DNA of 41,896 nt from Paenisporosarcina sp. TG20 (GTDB lineage Bacteria > Bacillota > Bacilli > Bacillales_A > Planococcaceae). The translations under genes were made by a program, and so were the position numbers. The stretch lies in contig NZ_ALJG01000351.1 of NCBI RefSeq assembly GCF_000286315.1, positions 1 to 41,896 of the forward strand. Reading direction: 5' to 3'. The notes under the pieces are model-generated. The model did not search any database. It saw only the letters and a list, made by a program, of their open reading frames with translations, and had not been told where the DNA came from. This document shows, piece after piece, positions 26,386 through 36,430 of this stretch (its first letter is position 1; each line of letters opens with the position of its first letter).

Positions 26386-26739
26386 TAACCCCACTTTCAT
26401 CTCAAGTACACGGAAATCCCTTCACATAGGGATTTCTGTTTTTTATTTGGTCACTACAATTTTTATTAGTTTATTCATATTATTCTTTCAATTCAATCGT
26501 GATCATTCTTTTTTCACAAATGTATATTTAGCGTACTTTTATTCGTATTCCAACTCCTCAATAATCACGATAGCAGAACAGAGCAATACTATCCACTCCA
26601 TCACTATTTTTCCTTAGGTCACTACAATTCGAAATTTAAAAGGGAAGTACTGTAATATCGGGATTTCGCGAATGAAAAATGGTCATTTTCGGGTCTTTTC
26701 ATGCTTTTTATAAATATTTTGATGAAACTTGGGTTAAAA
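26386..26739. repeat. 354-bp direct repeat, copy 2
   Basis: Second copy of the repeat at 25700-26053. It lacks the 14 bp of IS end that precede copy 1. It continues into GGGTTA-N12-TAACCC followed by GATATTTTTTT (26731-26767), a terminator-like hairpin absent from copy 1. Confidence 0.9.
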
Positions 26740-26767
26740 ACTGGCCCCTAACCCGATATTTTTTTGG

Positions 26768-27146
26768 ATTATGTTGATTTTTAACGTATGGCTAATTCAA
26801 CTTTCAGGGAAATACTCATCAGGAATTGCTTGTAATAGATAGATATTTACTCCATTTATGTGGTTATGATACCAATTATTTTATATTAAAATATTAAAAA
26901 AATTTATTTTAATTATAGGTAACTATTCCCAAATGCACAAGAATTTTTAGAAGAATAATAGAAATATTAAAACTAATTAGAGCATTTATTTATCGAACCA
27001 AATTAGTGAAATGTTCAGGCAGGGTAACGAAGAAGCTAGAATTAGTTGTAAGGAAGAAATGCAGAGTAACTCTTTTGGAATATAAATTTTAGACATGATG
27101 TTATCTTAAACTATTCGTTAAACAGAATAATTAAATAAAAAAACTA
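26768..27146. other. AT-rich gap before the peptide operon
   Basis: No frame with a start signal and no recognisable repeat. The promoter and operator of the operon lie at its right end. Confidence 0.4.
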
Positions 27147-27175
27147 TTGAGAAAGAACATAATATTTGTTATTGT
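27147..27175 (+). promoter_or_regulatory. Promoter of the peptide operon
   Basis: TTGAGA (27147-27152), 17 bp, TATTGT (27170-27175). The expected start, near 27182, falls just before the palindrome at 27188. Confidence 0.45.
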
Positions 27176-27187
27176 TAGTTTATTAAA

Positions 27188-27202
27188 TGAAACGCCGTTT
27201 CA
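27188..27202. promoter_or_regulatory. Palindromic operator, probably of the IclR regulator
   Basis: TGAAACG-C-CGTTTCA, perfect 7-bp arms around one base. It resembles KdgR-type IclR-family operators (TGAAACA-N-TGTTTCA) and partly a cre box. Placed just after the predicted start and 31 bp before the first gene, it suits repression by the IclR protein encoded in the same operon. Confidence 0.55.
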
Positions 27203-27233
27203 CATGTTGAAATGATAGAGGGGTGATTCATAA

Positions 27234-28217
27234 TTGACGAATGTAATGGAAGTAAAAAATTTGCGTGTTGGAATTAGGCATGATGATGAAGACATTGCAA
27301 TTGTGAACGATGTTTCATTTCATTTAAACAAAGCCGAAACACTTGGAATTGTTGGTGAGTCTGGTTGCGGGAAAAGTATGATGTCTTTATCCTTAATGGG
27401 ACTTTTACCAGCAGGAGTGAGGTGGCAATCAGGAGATATCGTGGTTGATGACCTCCAATTCAAGAATTTCAAGACGCGTGATTGGAGAAATGTCCGTGGT
27501 AAAAAAGTTTCGATGATTTTCCAGGAGCCGATGAGTTCGTTGAATCCTGTTCATACAATCGGCAATCAGATTGTGGAAATGTTGTTGAGTCACGAAGACA
27601 TCTCGAAAAAAGTAGCGCGTGTCCGTGCTCTGGAAATGTTGAAACTTGTTGGAATTCCAAGACCAGAAAACGTGTTGAAGGAATATCCGTTTCAATTATC
27701 AGGTGGAATGAGACAACGTGTAATGATTGCTATTGCATTGGCGTGCAATCCTGAGATCTTGATAGCAGATGAGCCAACAACAGCTTTGGATGTAACAATT
27801 CAGGCGCAAATACTGGAATTAATGAAGGATATTCAGAAAAAGTTAAAAATGTCAATTGTATTAATTACACATGATCTTGGGGTAGTAGCTGAGGTCTGTG
27901 ACCGTGTAATCGTCATGTACGCAGGTGAAATAGTTGAGGAAGCAAACGTTGTATCCTTATTTGACTCACCGAAACATCCGTATACGCAGGGCTTGATGGA
28001 ATCTCTTCCAGATATCGATAACGAAAAAGAGTATTTGTCGTCTATACCGGGAATTGTTCCTTCTCCAGGAAATATGCCAAAGGGATGCCGTTTTGCACCA
28101 AGATGTCCAATGGCGCATGAACGTTGTCATATTGAACCACCCACATTCAAAACAGAAGATGGTTCAAATGTGAAATGTTGGCTTTACAGTGAAGACCGAG
28201 AAGAGGTGAAACTGTGA
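27234..28217 (+). CDS. Peptide ABC transporter ATPase (DppD/OppD type)
   Basis: A 327-residue cytosolic ATPase of a di/oligopeptide importer. Walker A GESGCGKS, signature LSGGMRQRV and Walker [13 protein letters not shown] are present, then the C-terminal oligopeptide domain with [14 protein letters not shown]. The TTG start is fixed by GAGGGGTGA 7 nt upstream. The first ATG is too far away. It is the first gene of the operon, and its stop overlaps the next start by 4 bp. Confidence 0.93.
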   Translation: MTNVMEVKNLRVGIRHDDEDIAIVNDVSFHLNKAETLGIVGESGCGKSMMSLSLMGLLPAGVRWQSGDIVVDDLQFKNFKTRDWRNVRGKKVSMIFQEPMSSLNPVHTIGNQIVEMLLSHEDISKKVARVRALEMLKLVGIPRPENVLKEYPFQLSGGMRQRVMIAIALACNPEILIADEPTTALDVTIQAQILELMKDIQKKLKMSIVLITHDLGVVAEVCDRVIVMYAGEIVEEANVVSLFDSPKHPYTQGLMESLPDIDNEKEYLSSIPGIVPSPGNMPKGCRFAPRCPMAHERCHIEPPTFKTEDGSNVKCWLYSEDREEVKL

Positions 28218-29215
28218 TACAAGAAGCGGATGTTTTATTAAAAGTAGAACAATTAACCAAATACTTTCCTGTAAAAGGAGGGATATTTGGTAAAAAAACA
28301 TTACAACAGGTTAAAGCAGTGGATGGAATTTCTTTTGAGATAAAGAGAGGTGAAACGTTCGGAATTGTTGGCGAATCAGGTTGTGGTAAGAGTACAGCTG
28401 GAAGAGCAATAATGCGATTGCTTGAACCTACTTCAGGAGATGTACATTTTGAGGGTGTAAACCTATCAAAGCTCGATAAAAATGAGATGCGCAAAATGAG
28501 AAAGGATATCCAAATTGTCTTTCAGGATCCCTTTGCTTCACTTAACCCAAGAATGCGAGTCTATGACATTATTGAAGAGCCACTCATAAATTTCGAGATG
28601 GGTGATAAAAAGGAAAGAAAAGTTAGAGTCCATGAAGTGGCGGAACAAGTTGGCTTGACGATAGCTCAACTAAGCAGATTGCCCCACGAATTTTCAGGAG
28701 GACAACGACAAAGAATTGGTATTGCTAGAGCATTGGTAACAAAGCCAAAGTTAATAATTGCTGATGAACCGGTATCGGCACTAGATGTTTCAATTCAGTC
28801 ACAAGTACTTAATTTAATGCGGGATTTACAAAAAGAGTTTGGCTTAACATATATCTTTATTTCACATGATTTAAGTGTTGTTAAACATTTTTGTGACCGG
28901 ATAGGCGTGATGTATTTAGGGAAGATGGTCGAAATTACAAATAAACATGATTTGTATGACGACCCACTCCACCCATATGCTAAGTCTCTTCTATCTGCAT
29001 TACCAACTTCGCACCCTTTGCAAGTAAAGGAACGAATCATACTAGAAGGCGATGTCCCAAGTCCATCAAATCCGCCTTCAGGATGTACTTTCCATCCTCG
29101 TTGTTTTGCATGTATGGACGTGTGCAAAACAGTAGCACCAACATTGCAGGAAGTTAAATCGAATCATTTTGTATCCTGTCATCTTTTTGAAGAAGAGGGT
29201 GTTAAAAGTGGATGA
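28214..29215 (+). CDS. Peptide ABC transporter ATPase (DppF/OppF type)
   Basis: The 333-residue second ATPase of the importer. Walker A GESGCGKS, signature FSGGQRQRI and Walker B LIIADEPVSALD, with the Cys-containing tail CTFHPRCFACMDVC. The GTG start sits within the end of the previous gene (AGAGGTG upstream). The end overlaps the IclR gene by 4 bp, so ATPases and regulator are translationally coupled. Confidence 0.93.
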   Translation: MIQEADVLLKVEQLTKYFPVKGGIFGKKTLQQVKAVDGISFEIKRGETFGIVGESGCGKSTAGRAIMRLLEPTSGDVHFEGVNLSKLDKNEMRKMRKDIQIVFQDPFASLNPRMRVYDIIEEPLINFEMGDKKERKVRVHEVAEQVGLTIAQLSRLPHEFSGGQRQRIGIARALVTKPKLIIADEPVSALDVSIQSQVLNLMRDLQKEFGLTYIFISHDLSVVKHFCDRIGVMYLGKMVEITNKHDLYDDPLHPYAKSLLSALPTSHPLQVKERIILEGDVPSPSNPPSGCTFHPRCFACMDVCKTVAPTLQEVKSNHFVSCHLFEEEGVKSG

Positions 29216-30036
29216 GTAAAACTATTGAAAAAGGCTTACAGTTAATGGAGCTTTTCAGAGAAGAAAAACCGACTTGGCGACTAGATGAGATTGCTTCTAA
29301 AGCTCAAATGTCTAAATCTACTACATTGCGTATCTTAAGAATTTTTTTAGAATTCGGTTACTTACAACGTATTATGGTTGAGAAAAATGGGGCTTTGGTT
29401 GAAGGGGAAACCTATTCGTTAGGATGGAAGCTTTTGCAATTAGGAGATATTGCTGCAAGTACCTTTGAGATAAGAACAATTGCTCTACCGTACATGAAAT
29501 TATTGCAGCAGGAATTTAATGAAGCGGTACAGCTGGTAGCGAGAGAAGAAGATCAAGCGATATATATTGAAAAAGTAAATAGTACAAGACCAGTTCGATT
29601 GTATACACGGGTTGGCAGAACAGCGCCGTTGTATGCAGGTGCATGTCCTCGTACATTATTGGCATTTATGGATGATTTACAAGTCGAACAATTACTCGAA
29701 GCTCCTATAACTCTATATGCAAACAATACCCCAAAAACGAAAGAAGAGATTTGGGCGTATATTAAAGAAACACGTGAAAATGGTTTTTCTTATAGTATAT
29801 CCGAACTTGAAGAAGGAACTGTGTCAATTGCAGTACCTATTTTCAATCGTAATAATGAAGTAGAATTTTCAATTAGTATAGCTGGTATTATACAGTCACT
29901 ACCGAAAGAAAATATGCATCTTTTCCTTCCTAAGTTATGGGAGTCTGCAGCATTAATATCGGCTAAAATTGGTTATTCTCAGCCATATCCTTATGGCGAA
30001 TATATACAACAAATTGACAAGGGGGAAGAAAAATGA
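29212..30036 (+). CDS. IclR-family transcriptional regulator
   Basis: 274 residues. The N-terminal winged helix (about 1-75, LDEIASKAQMSKSTTLRILR) and the C-terminal IclR effector domain (about 80-260, VGRTAPLYAGACPRTLLAF, then SISELEEGTVSIAVPIF) are clear. It lies inside the transporter operon between the ATPases and the binding protein, with 4-bp overlaps on both sides. This points to local autoregulation, probably through the palindrome at 27188. The effector could be a peptide or pyroglutamate; that is inference. Confidence 0.9.
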   Translation: MSKTIEKGLQLMELFREEKPTWRLDEIASKAQMSKSTTLRILRIFLEFGYLQRIMVEKNGALVEGETYSLGWKLLQLGDIAASTFEIRTIALPYMKLLQQEFNEAVQLVAREEDQAIYIEKVNSTRPVRLYTRVGRTAPLYAGACPRTLLAFMDDLQVEQLLEAPITLYANNTPKTKEEIWAYIKETRENGFSYSISELEEGTVSIAVPIFNRNNEVEFSISIAGIIQSLPKENMHLFLPKLWESAALISAKIGYSQPYPYGEYIQQIDKGEEK

Positions 30037-31628
30037 AAAAGATGAAGAAGCAGTTTTTAGTAATTTCAATGATGTTAATACTTATTTTATCTGCATGTTC
30101 AAATGGTAGTTCAAGTACCGACAGTAGTAATAATAGTAATGATGGTGGTGGTTCAACTGATGAGACAAACCCTGCTGCAGAACGTGGTAATGAGATAGTA
30201 GTTGGAGTATCCGGTGACCCACAAAACTGGGATCCAATTGATACATTCCTATTAGATTGGGGTACTGTTGCCATTTCTGTTTATGAAGGTTTAGTGGAAC
30301 GTACACTTGATCTTGAATTAGTACCAGGACTTGCTGAGAGCTGGGAATACACAGATGACAAAACTATCGTATTTAAATTACGTGAAGGTGTAGAATTCCA
30401 TAATGGCGAACCATTTAATGCTGAAGCAGTGAAATTTACATTTGACCGCTTATTGGGTGAAGAAGGACAAAAAGGACCCCAATATTCTAACTATACATCT
30501 ATAGAAAACGTAGAAGTAGTGGACGAATTTACAGTGCAAATGAATTTAAATTCACCAGATCCAGTACTTATTACTAAATTAGCAGGTTATGGTGCAGTAA
30601 TTGTACCTCCTAACTATGTGCAAGAAAACACAGATGACCATTTTAATAATAATCCAGTGGGTACAGGTCCATTTAAAATGGTCAGTTACCAACGTGATCA
30701 AGAAACCGTTTTAGAAAAGAATGAGAACTACTGGAAAGAAGGATTACCAAAGCTTGATAAAGTTACATTTAAGATTATTCCAGAAGCATCAACTCGCTTA
30801 GCTGAACTTCAAACAGGCAATATTGATATTATGAAACGAGTAGAAGTGGCACAAGCAGAAACTGTTAAAGAAGCTAGTTACCTAGAATTAAAAGAAGTAG
30901 GAACACCGACAGTATTCTCATTACGTTTCGATACTGCAAAAGAACCATTAGGTGACGTAAGAGTTCGTCAAGCAATTAACTATGCAATTGATAAAGATGC
31001 AATCATTTCAGAAATTTTGGGTGGTTATGGTAAATCGATCAGCACATTCCAAAGTGAATTATCTTTTGGTAACAATCCTGATTTAGAACCATATCCATAT
31101 GATCCTGAAAAAGCAAAAGCATTACTGAAAGAAGCTGGAGTTGCGGAAGGGACAAGTTTGGATGTCTTTATCCCAGGTAACGACGGTAACTTTAAAGAAA
31201 TCGTACAAGTAGTAGCATTTTATTTAGAAGAAGTAGGTCTTAAACTAAATATCAACAGTGTAGACAATACAACCCTTATATCTGACTTGATTCCTAAGGG
31301 AGATGCAGGTCATATGTATAGACAAGGTTGGGGCGGATGGACACTTGACTATGATAATACTGCGTATTTAATGTATCACGAAGGTGAGCAATGGAATCCA
31401 TCATTTAAAAATGATAAGGTCGAAGAATTACTTGAAGCACAACGTGCGACTGTCGATCAAGAGGAGCGAAAAGCAATATTTATGGAGTTAACTGAATTGC
31501 TACATGAATTAGCACCAGAAGTCAATTTGTACCAAGCAGTAGATTTATATGGTGTGAACAAGAGGTTACAAGGCTTCCAACCACCTCATGATGATCGTAT
31601 GCGTTTAGAAGAAGTTAGTGTTGAATAA
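30033..31628 (+). CDS. Peptide-binding lipoprotein (SBP family 5)
   Basis: A 531-residue extracellular lipoprotein. The lipobox LSAC lies at about residues 19-22, followed by a Ser/Asn/Gly-rich linker and the family-5 binding fold: LVPGLAESWEY, VEFHNGEPFNAEAVKFTFDR, NPVGTGPFKMVSYQR, RLAELQTGNIDI and VRVRQAINYAIDKDAI (approximate). It delivers peptides to the DppB/C-like permeases. AAGGGGGAAG precedes the ATG. It overlaps the IclR gene by 4 bp and is followed by a hairpin that may lower permease expression. Confidence 0.92.
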   Translation: MKKMKKQFLVISMMLILILSACSNGSSSTDSSNNSNDGGGSTDETNPAAERGNEIVVGVSGDPQNWDPIDTFLLDWGTVAISVYEGLVERTLDLELVPGLAESWEYTDDKTIVFKLREGVEFHNGEPFNAEAVKFTFDRLLGEEGQKGPQYSNYTSIENVEVVDEFTVQMNLNSPDPVLITKLAGYGAVIVPPNYVQENTDDHFNNNPVGTGPFKMVSYQRDQETVLEKNENYWKEGLPKLDKVTFKIIPEASTRLAELQTGNIDIMKRVEVAQAETVKEASYLELKEVGTPTVFSLRFDTAKEPLGDVRVRQAINYAIDKDAIISEILGGYGKSISTFQSELSFGNNPDLEPYPYDPEKAKALLKEAGVAEGTSLDVFIPGNDGNFKEIVQVVAFYLEEVGLKLNINSVDNTTLISDLIPKGDAGHMYRQGWGGWTLDYDNTAYLMYHEGEQWNPSFKNDKVEELLEAQRATVDQEERKAIFMELTELLHELAPEVNLYQAVDLYGVNKRLQGFQPPHDDRMRLEEVSVE

Positions 31629-31637
31629 ATAGCAATG

Positions 31638-31668
31638 AGAGGTAGTATGTCTTTCATACTACCTCTTT
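31638..31668 (+). terminator. Partial terminator between binding protein and permease
   Basis: AGAGGTAGTATG/CATACTACCTCT, 12-bp perfect stem with a 5-nt loop, followed only by TTGCTTT. Such hairpins often allow read-through and protect the 3' end of the binding-protein message, giving it excess over the permeases. Confidence 0.65.
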
Positions 31669-31695
31669 GCTTTAAACGGGGAAGGAGGAAATAGA

Positions 31696-32625
31696 ATGTT
31701 AACTTATATCATTCGTAGGTTGTTACACACGGTCTTAGTTATTTTTGTTATTTCCTTAATTATCTTCTTTTCAATTCGTTTAACAGGAGATCCTGTATCC
31801 GTCATGTTCTCTGCTGGCGAACCATCTAAAGAAGCAATTGAGGAAGTAAGAAAAAATTTAGGCTTGGATAAACCAGTCTATGAACAATACTTCATATTCC
31901 TTAAAGGGCTTGTAACTCTAGACCTTGGAGAATCTTTTAGAAGTGGTACATCTGTTACTAGCCTTATTTTGGAACGCCTAGGTGCTACCTTAGCTTTAGC
32001 ATTTGGTGGAATCGTGGTAGCTATGGCTATAGCATTTCCGGTTGGTATTCTTTCAGCTGTTAAAAGAGGAACTAGTATTGACTTTTTCGGAAGAATTTTT
32101 TCTTTGATTGGTATCTCGTTCCCAAACTTTTGGTTGGGAATCATGTTAATCCTGGTTTTTGCAGTTCACCTACGATGGCTTCCTTCTTCAGGGTTTGAAA
32201 GTTTCAGTCATTTAATATTACCATCCATTACATTAGGTATGATTCTTTCTGGCATACTTGCACGTTTGGTTCGCTCTTCTATGTTAGAAGTAATGAATCA
32301 GCAATATATATCAACAGCTAAATCAAAAGGAATCAGTGAGTGGTCTGTCATTATCAAGCATGCTTTCAGAAATGCATTGTTACCAACCATCACTTTTTTA
32401 GGTATCCAATTTGGGTCTTTGCTAGGCGGTACAGTAATTGTTGAACAAGTATTTGCTTGGCCTGGTGTTGGTCGACTAATAATCGATGCAATTAACCAGA
32501 GGGACTATCCAGTCATTCAAGGTGGCGTTATATTCCTTGCAGTCATCATGGTCCTAGTCAACTTAATCGTGGATATAAGTTATTCATTTATTGATCCTCG
32601 TATCAAAACTGGGAAGGGGGCTTAA
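31696..32625 (+). CDS. Peptide ABC permease (DppB type)
   Basis: 309 residues with six transmembrane helices. The N-terminal RRLLHTVLVIFVISLIIFF and the DPVSVMF region are typical of DppB. The coupling-helix (EAA) stretch is STAKSKGISEWSVIIKHAFR. GGAAGGAGG lies before the ATG. The partner permease starts 2 bp after its stop. Confidence 0.92.
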   Translation: MLTYIIRRLLHTVLVIFVISLIIFFSIRLTGDPVSVMFSAGEPSKEAIEEVRKNLGLDKPVYEQYFIFLKGLVTLDLGESFRSGTSVTSLILERLGATLALAFGGIVVAMAIAFPVGILSAVKRGTSIDFFGRIFSLIGISFPNFWLGIMLILVFAVHLRWLPSSGFESFSHLILPSITLGMILSGILARLVRSSMLEVMNQQYISTAKSKGISEWSVIIKHAFRNALLPTITFLGIQFGSLLGGTVIVEQVFAWPGVGRLIIDAINQRDYPVIQGGVIFLAVIMVLVNLIVDISYSFIDPRIKTGKGA

Positions 32626-32627
32626 CA

Positions 32628-33530
32628 ATGACTACAAAGAATGATGAAAAAATCATTGTTAAAGGGAAAAAATCGTTAGGGAAAAAATTCATACAATTTG
32701 TCAAGAAAAACCCAGCAGGCTTTGTAGGGCTATTGTTAGTCGTATTAAGCGTTGGTAGTGCTCTTTTCGCACAATGGATTACACCCTTCGATCCTACAAA
32801 AGCAAGTTTGATGGATCGTTTAGCCCCTCCTTCATGGTCAGACCCTACTGGAGAATCAGTCTTCTTTCTAGGTGCCGACCAAATAGGTAGAGACTTATTT
32901 AGTCGAATTATATATGGAGCGAAAATTTCCCTTATGGTTGGCTTTTTTGGGGTACTCATTTCACTAGTAATTGGTACAATTCTTGGATTAATTTCAGGGT
33001 ATTTTGGGAAATGGATGGACGATTTTATTATGCGTACAGCCGATGTTCAACTGGCGTTCCCATTCATTCTCTTTGCAATTGTGGTTATGAGTGTTCTAGG
33101 TACAGGTGTATGGAAAATCATTATTATTTTGGGTCTTACATATTGGGTCGGCTTTGCTCGACTAATAAGGGGCCAGGTTATCGCACTAAAAGAGCAGGAA
33201 TTTGTTCAAGCAGCTAGGGCAATTGGTGGAACCAATTTCACCATAATTCGTAAGCATATTTTACCTAATGTTCTATCTTCAATTTTAGTTTTAGGGACGA
33301 TGTACATTGCAGAATTTATTTTACTTGAAGCCTCACTAACTTTCCTTGGACTGGGTGTTGATCCGACTATCCCTTCATGGGGAGGGATGCTTGCCGACAG
33401 TCGTAATTATATTACTACAGCTTGGTGGACAGCCGTTTTCCCTGGTGTAGCCATTATGATTACCGTACTTGGTTTTAACTTACTCGGAGATTGGTTACGT
33501 GATCGATTTGACCCGAATTTGAAAATGTAG
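32628..33530 (+). CDS. Peptide ABC permease (DppC type)
   Basis: 300 residues. A basic N-terminal tail, the OppC N-terminal helix (about 28-50), LGADQIGRDLFSRIIYGAKI (the DppC hallmark) and EAA loop AARAIGGTNFTIIRKHILP are seen. AAGGGGG lies at the end of the preceding gene. It forms the membrane pore with the DppB-type protein. Confidence 0.93.
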   Translation: MTTKNDEKIIVKGKKSLGKKFIQFVKKNPAGFVGLLLVVLSVGSALFAQWITPFDPTKASLMDRLAPPSWSDPTGESVFFLGADQIGRDLFSRIIYGAKISLMVGFFGVLISLVIGTILGLISGYFGKWMDDFIMRTADVQLAFPFILFAIVVMSVLGTGVWKIIIILGLTYWVGFARLIRGQVIALKEQEFVQAARAIGGTNFTIIRKHILPNVLSSILVLGTMYIAEFILLEASLTFLGLGVDPTIPSWGGMLADSRNYITTAWWTAVFPGVAIMITVLGFNLLGDWLRDRFDPNLKM

Positions 33531-33542
33531 GGGTGACAAACG

Positions 33543-36416
33543 ATGAAGTATGAAGACTTTTGGACGATGAATGGTCTGTTTTTAGATAAAAATGGTGATG
33601 GTATTAGGGATGGTATTTCTCTTTTTATTGACTTGCCTAAACAATTTATGCCAGAAGGACTTTTTGATTTTATGGCACGGTTAGGCTTTGAAACCACAGC
33701 TCTTTCCTACAATTTCTTTGAGGATATCAATCAACATATTCGTCTATCATTTAGAGAATCTGAAATAGATAAAATTGAGTTAACTGATAGTAATAAAGTT
33801 TGCATCTACTATAACCAGGTACAGTCTTGTTCAATTTTATTGCAGGAGCTAGCTAAATCCGGATTGGAGACTCAGGATTCTAATTCACCTACCTGGGAAG
33901 AGCGAACAATTAAGAAAGTCACGGATATTTGGTCTATTTCGGGCTTTGGAGATACTATAGAAGCTTCTCCACATCATCGATTAAATTTGGGTATAAATAT
34001 AGACCCTACGATTAAGTCAATGCCACTTTTTAAGGAAATATGCCATTTCGTTGTTAGGGCAGCTCATTATAGTACGTCTATTCATTTCCCTCTATCTTTG
34101 AATGATAATCCATTCGTACTTTTGGACTTCAAAGAGAGTCAAACAAATCAAATCTCTGTTCCAATTAAACAACAGATTGTACTAGAAGGTAATAAGGAGG
34201 GGGTGGTAAGCCTCCTCAGTTGGATTAACCGTCAAAAACATTGGAGTGATGGTGGCTCGTTTGGGAAGTGGGAGCATCAATTATCTCTGGAACAGAAACA
34301 AGAACAAGAGAGTTCGATTTGGTTAGAGGAAGAGTGGACCACTCAATCAGAAGTTGAAAAACTATATGGAGTTTTATCTGAAACAACAATAGAAGAAGGC
34401 TCTGCTATTGAAATCTTCATTTCTGAACCATATGAAATACGAAAAAGTATTGAAAGTTTTATTAAAATGAAATATCCGTACATACAATCAATAAACGTAC
34501 GTTCATCATTTAAACCTGGTTTTCATTGGATTAAAGAAGAAATACTTCCAATGATTTCAAAAGATTGTATTGAATTAAAGATTTTAACGAAAAAGGAACA
34601 GAATGAAGCGGGGCTTGAATTGCCTATCAGATGGATTCAAGAACTTTATCCTATTGACCTATATTTGGAAAAAGAGCTTACTCAACTGGATGCAGAATCG
34701 ATTCAATTTGACTTAATAGATGAAAATACGCTTAAAACCTATGAAGTAGTTGAATTACTATCAAATGGAGAAGAGAAGACATTAGGAAATCTTTCAGTTC
34801 CTATATCTAAAATAGAGTATGTTGTACCTAATCAATTTTCTTATCCAACTACAAGTATGTTCCGCACCTTTGTTGAAGGTCAATTAACCAACGAAGTAAA
34901 GATTCCGACAGATCGAGAGCAATTCTATCTGTATTATATGGAAGAGTTTCTGCCGAAATTAGTAGGAAAACTTGGATCGGTAAACGAAGGACAAGGTGTT
35001 ACACGTCCGTTATTCGACCGAATAGAGCTTGAAGTGACAATGAGTGAAGAAGAAGAAAAACTTGGTGTAGATCATGAACGAACCTCATCTATGGAAGCAT
35101 TGTATGAAGATCTTTATTTTAATACATTAGATTATTTTTCAGAGTGGGGCACCCAGGTATCAGGAATCTCCTATGATGCACCTGGTGGGATTCATCCATA
35201 TATGCATGTTAGTAGAGGTAGTAAACCTAAAGCATCCATTCGAGTTTTTAAATGGAATGATTTCATTCCTGCAAGAATTGCGACTTCGAATATTTGTATG
35301 AATTCAAACTGTGAAAGTTTAGAGGCCATAGTGAATATTGGTCACCTCAAAAAAACAATAGCGTTAGAAGATGTTTCTCAATCATTGAACATGAATAGCC
35401 AATTAGAAGACTGGTTAGATCAGCATCCGAATATTAAGGTAGTATATCCTGCTACTTCCTATGGAGGAGAAACCATACCAGTAATAGAAGTATATTTGAA
35501 ATCCAATGAAGAATTTGAATCTTCATTAAAATTATCACTTCATAAACCAACAATCGTAATTGAAGCGGGACATCATTCAAATGAGGTTTCAAGTACACAA
35601 GCGGCACTGCAATTAGTTGAAATGGTTGTACAAGGTCAATTTGGAGATCTAAATAAAGTCAACATCGTAGTCATTCCAATGGCTAATCCTGATGGAACAA
35701 AGTTGTTGTCGAAATTAAGAGCCGAACATCCAGAATGGAAACACCATGCTGCTCGTTATAACGCGGTAGGCCTAGAGTTTGCACATATACGTTATAAGGA
35801 AACTATTTTTGGTGAAGCTGATGTTCTTCCAACGGTTATGAAAAAATGGGCTCCAGATGTAGTAGCTGACAATCATGGAATTCCAGCTCATGAATGGATA
35901 CAACCATTTGCAGGGTATAATAGCCCTCCTAGATTCCCAGTTTCATATTTCCTTCCTAGTTCTAAAATGTATGGAATTGGACGTGTATCGCAAGAGGTTA
36001 ACACAGAACTTCTTTCAGAAAATTTGGAAACAATCGTGCAATCAATTGTTTCTCAATTTGAAGGAACAGATATAGAGAAAGATAATATTTATTGGAAAAA
36101 AAGGTTTATAAAATATGGCCATCAATGGTTACCAGAAGTATTTCCTATTGAGGAATCTGAAAACTTTAATTTTTATAGAAATACTGCTGTTACGCCAACA
36201 TATCCAACAGTTAGTATTCTTAGATATCCAGAGTGGGTAGCTGCTGATTTAATTTCTGAAGCTGCTGATGAGATTGTTTATGGAAAAGAATTGGATAGTT
36301 GTATAGAAGCTCAGGTCCTTTTTAATAAAGGAATTATTAACGTTTTGCAAAACAAGGAAATCTTAGTTTTAAACGACAAAGGTACTCGATTCCGGGAAAG
36401 ACCGATTAAACTTTAA
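33543..36416 (+). CDS. Large M14-type zinc carboxypeptidase with novel N-terminus
   Basis: 957 residues, far longer than ordinary M14 enzymes (300-450). The C-terminal third holds the peptidase: IVIEAGHHSNEVSS gives the zinc pair H678-x-x-E681, and VVADNHGIPAHEW gives the third His (H778, or H783). ANPDGTKLL also fits the family. The first 600 or so residues match nothing I know. They begin with NGLFLDKNGDGIRDGISLFI, a calcium-loop-like DxNxDGxxD (15-23). There is no signal peptide, so it probably acts in the cytosol on imported peptides. GGGGTGA precedes the ATG, 12 bp after the permease. It is in one operon with the importer and pcp. Confidence 0.8.
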   Translation: MKYEDFWTMNGLFLDKNGDGIRDGISLFIDLPKQFMPEGLFDFMARLGFETTALSYNFFEDINQHIRLSFRESEIDKIELTDSNKVCIYYNQVQSCSILLQELAKSGLETQDSNSPTWEERTIKKVTDIWSISGFGDTIEASPHHRLNLGINIDPTIKSMPLFKEICHFVVRAAHYSTSIHFPLSLNDNPFVLLDFKESQTNQISVPIKQQIVLEGNKEGVVSLLSWINRQKHWSDGGSFGKWEHQLSLEQKQEQESSIWLEEEWTTQSEVEKLYGVLSETTIEEGSAIEIFISEPYEIRKSIESFIKMKYPYIQSINVRSSFKPGFHWIKEEILPMISKDCIELKILTKKEQNEAGLELPIRWIQELYPIDLYLEKELTQLDAESIQFDLIDENTLKTYEVVELLSNGEEKTLGNLSVPISKIEYVVPNQFSYPTTSMFRTFVEGQLTNEVKIPTDREQFYLYYMEEFLPKLVGKLGSVNEGQGVTRPLFDRIELEVTMSEEEEKLGVDHERTSSMEALYEDLYFNTLDYFSEWGTQVSGISYDAPGGIHPYMHVSRGSKPKASIRVFKWNDFIPARIATSNICMNSNCESLEAIVNIGHLKKTIALEDVSQSLNMNSQLEDWLDQHPNIKVVYPATSYGGETIPVIEVYLKSNEEFESSLKLSLHKPTIVIEAGHHSNEVSSTQAALQLVEMVVQGQFGDLNKVNIVVIPMANPDGTKLLSKLRAEHPEWKHHAARYNAVGLEFAHIRYKETIFGEADVLPTVMKKWAPDVVADNHGIPAHEWIQPFAGYNSPPRFPVSYFLPSSKMYGIGRVSQEVNTELLSENLETIVQSIVSQFEGTDIEKDNIYWKKRFIKYGHQWLPEVFPIEESENFNFYRNTAVTPTYPTVSILRYPEWVAADLISEAADEIVYGKELDSCIEAQVLFNKGIINVLQNKEILVLNDKGTRFRERPIKL

Positions 36417-36430
36417 AAGGAGGATGACTA

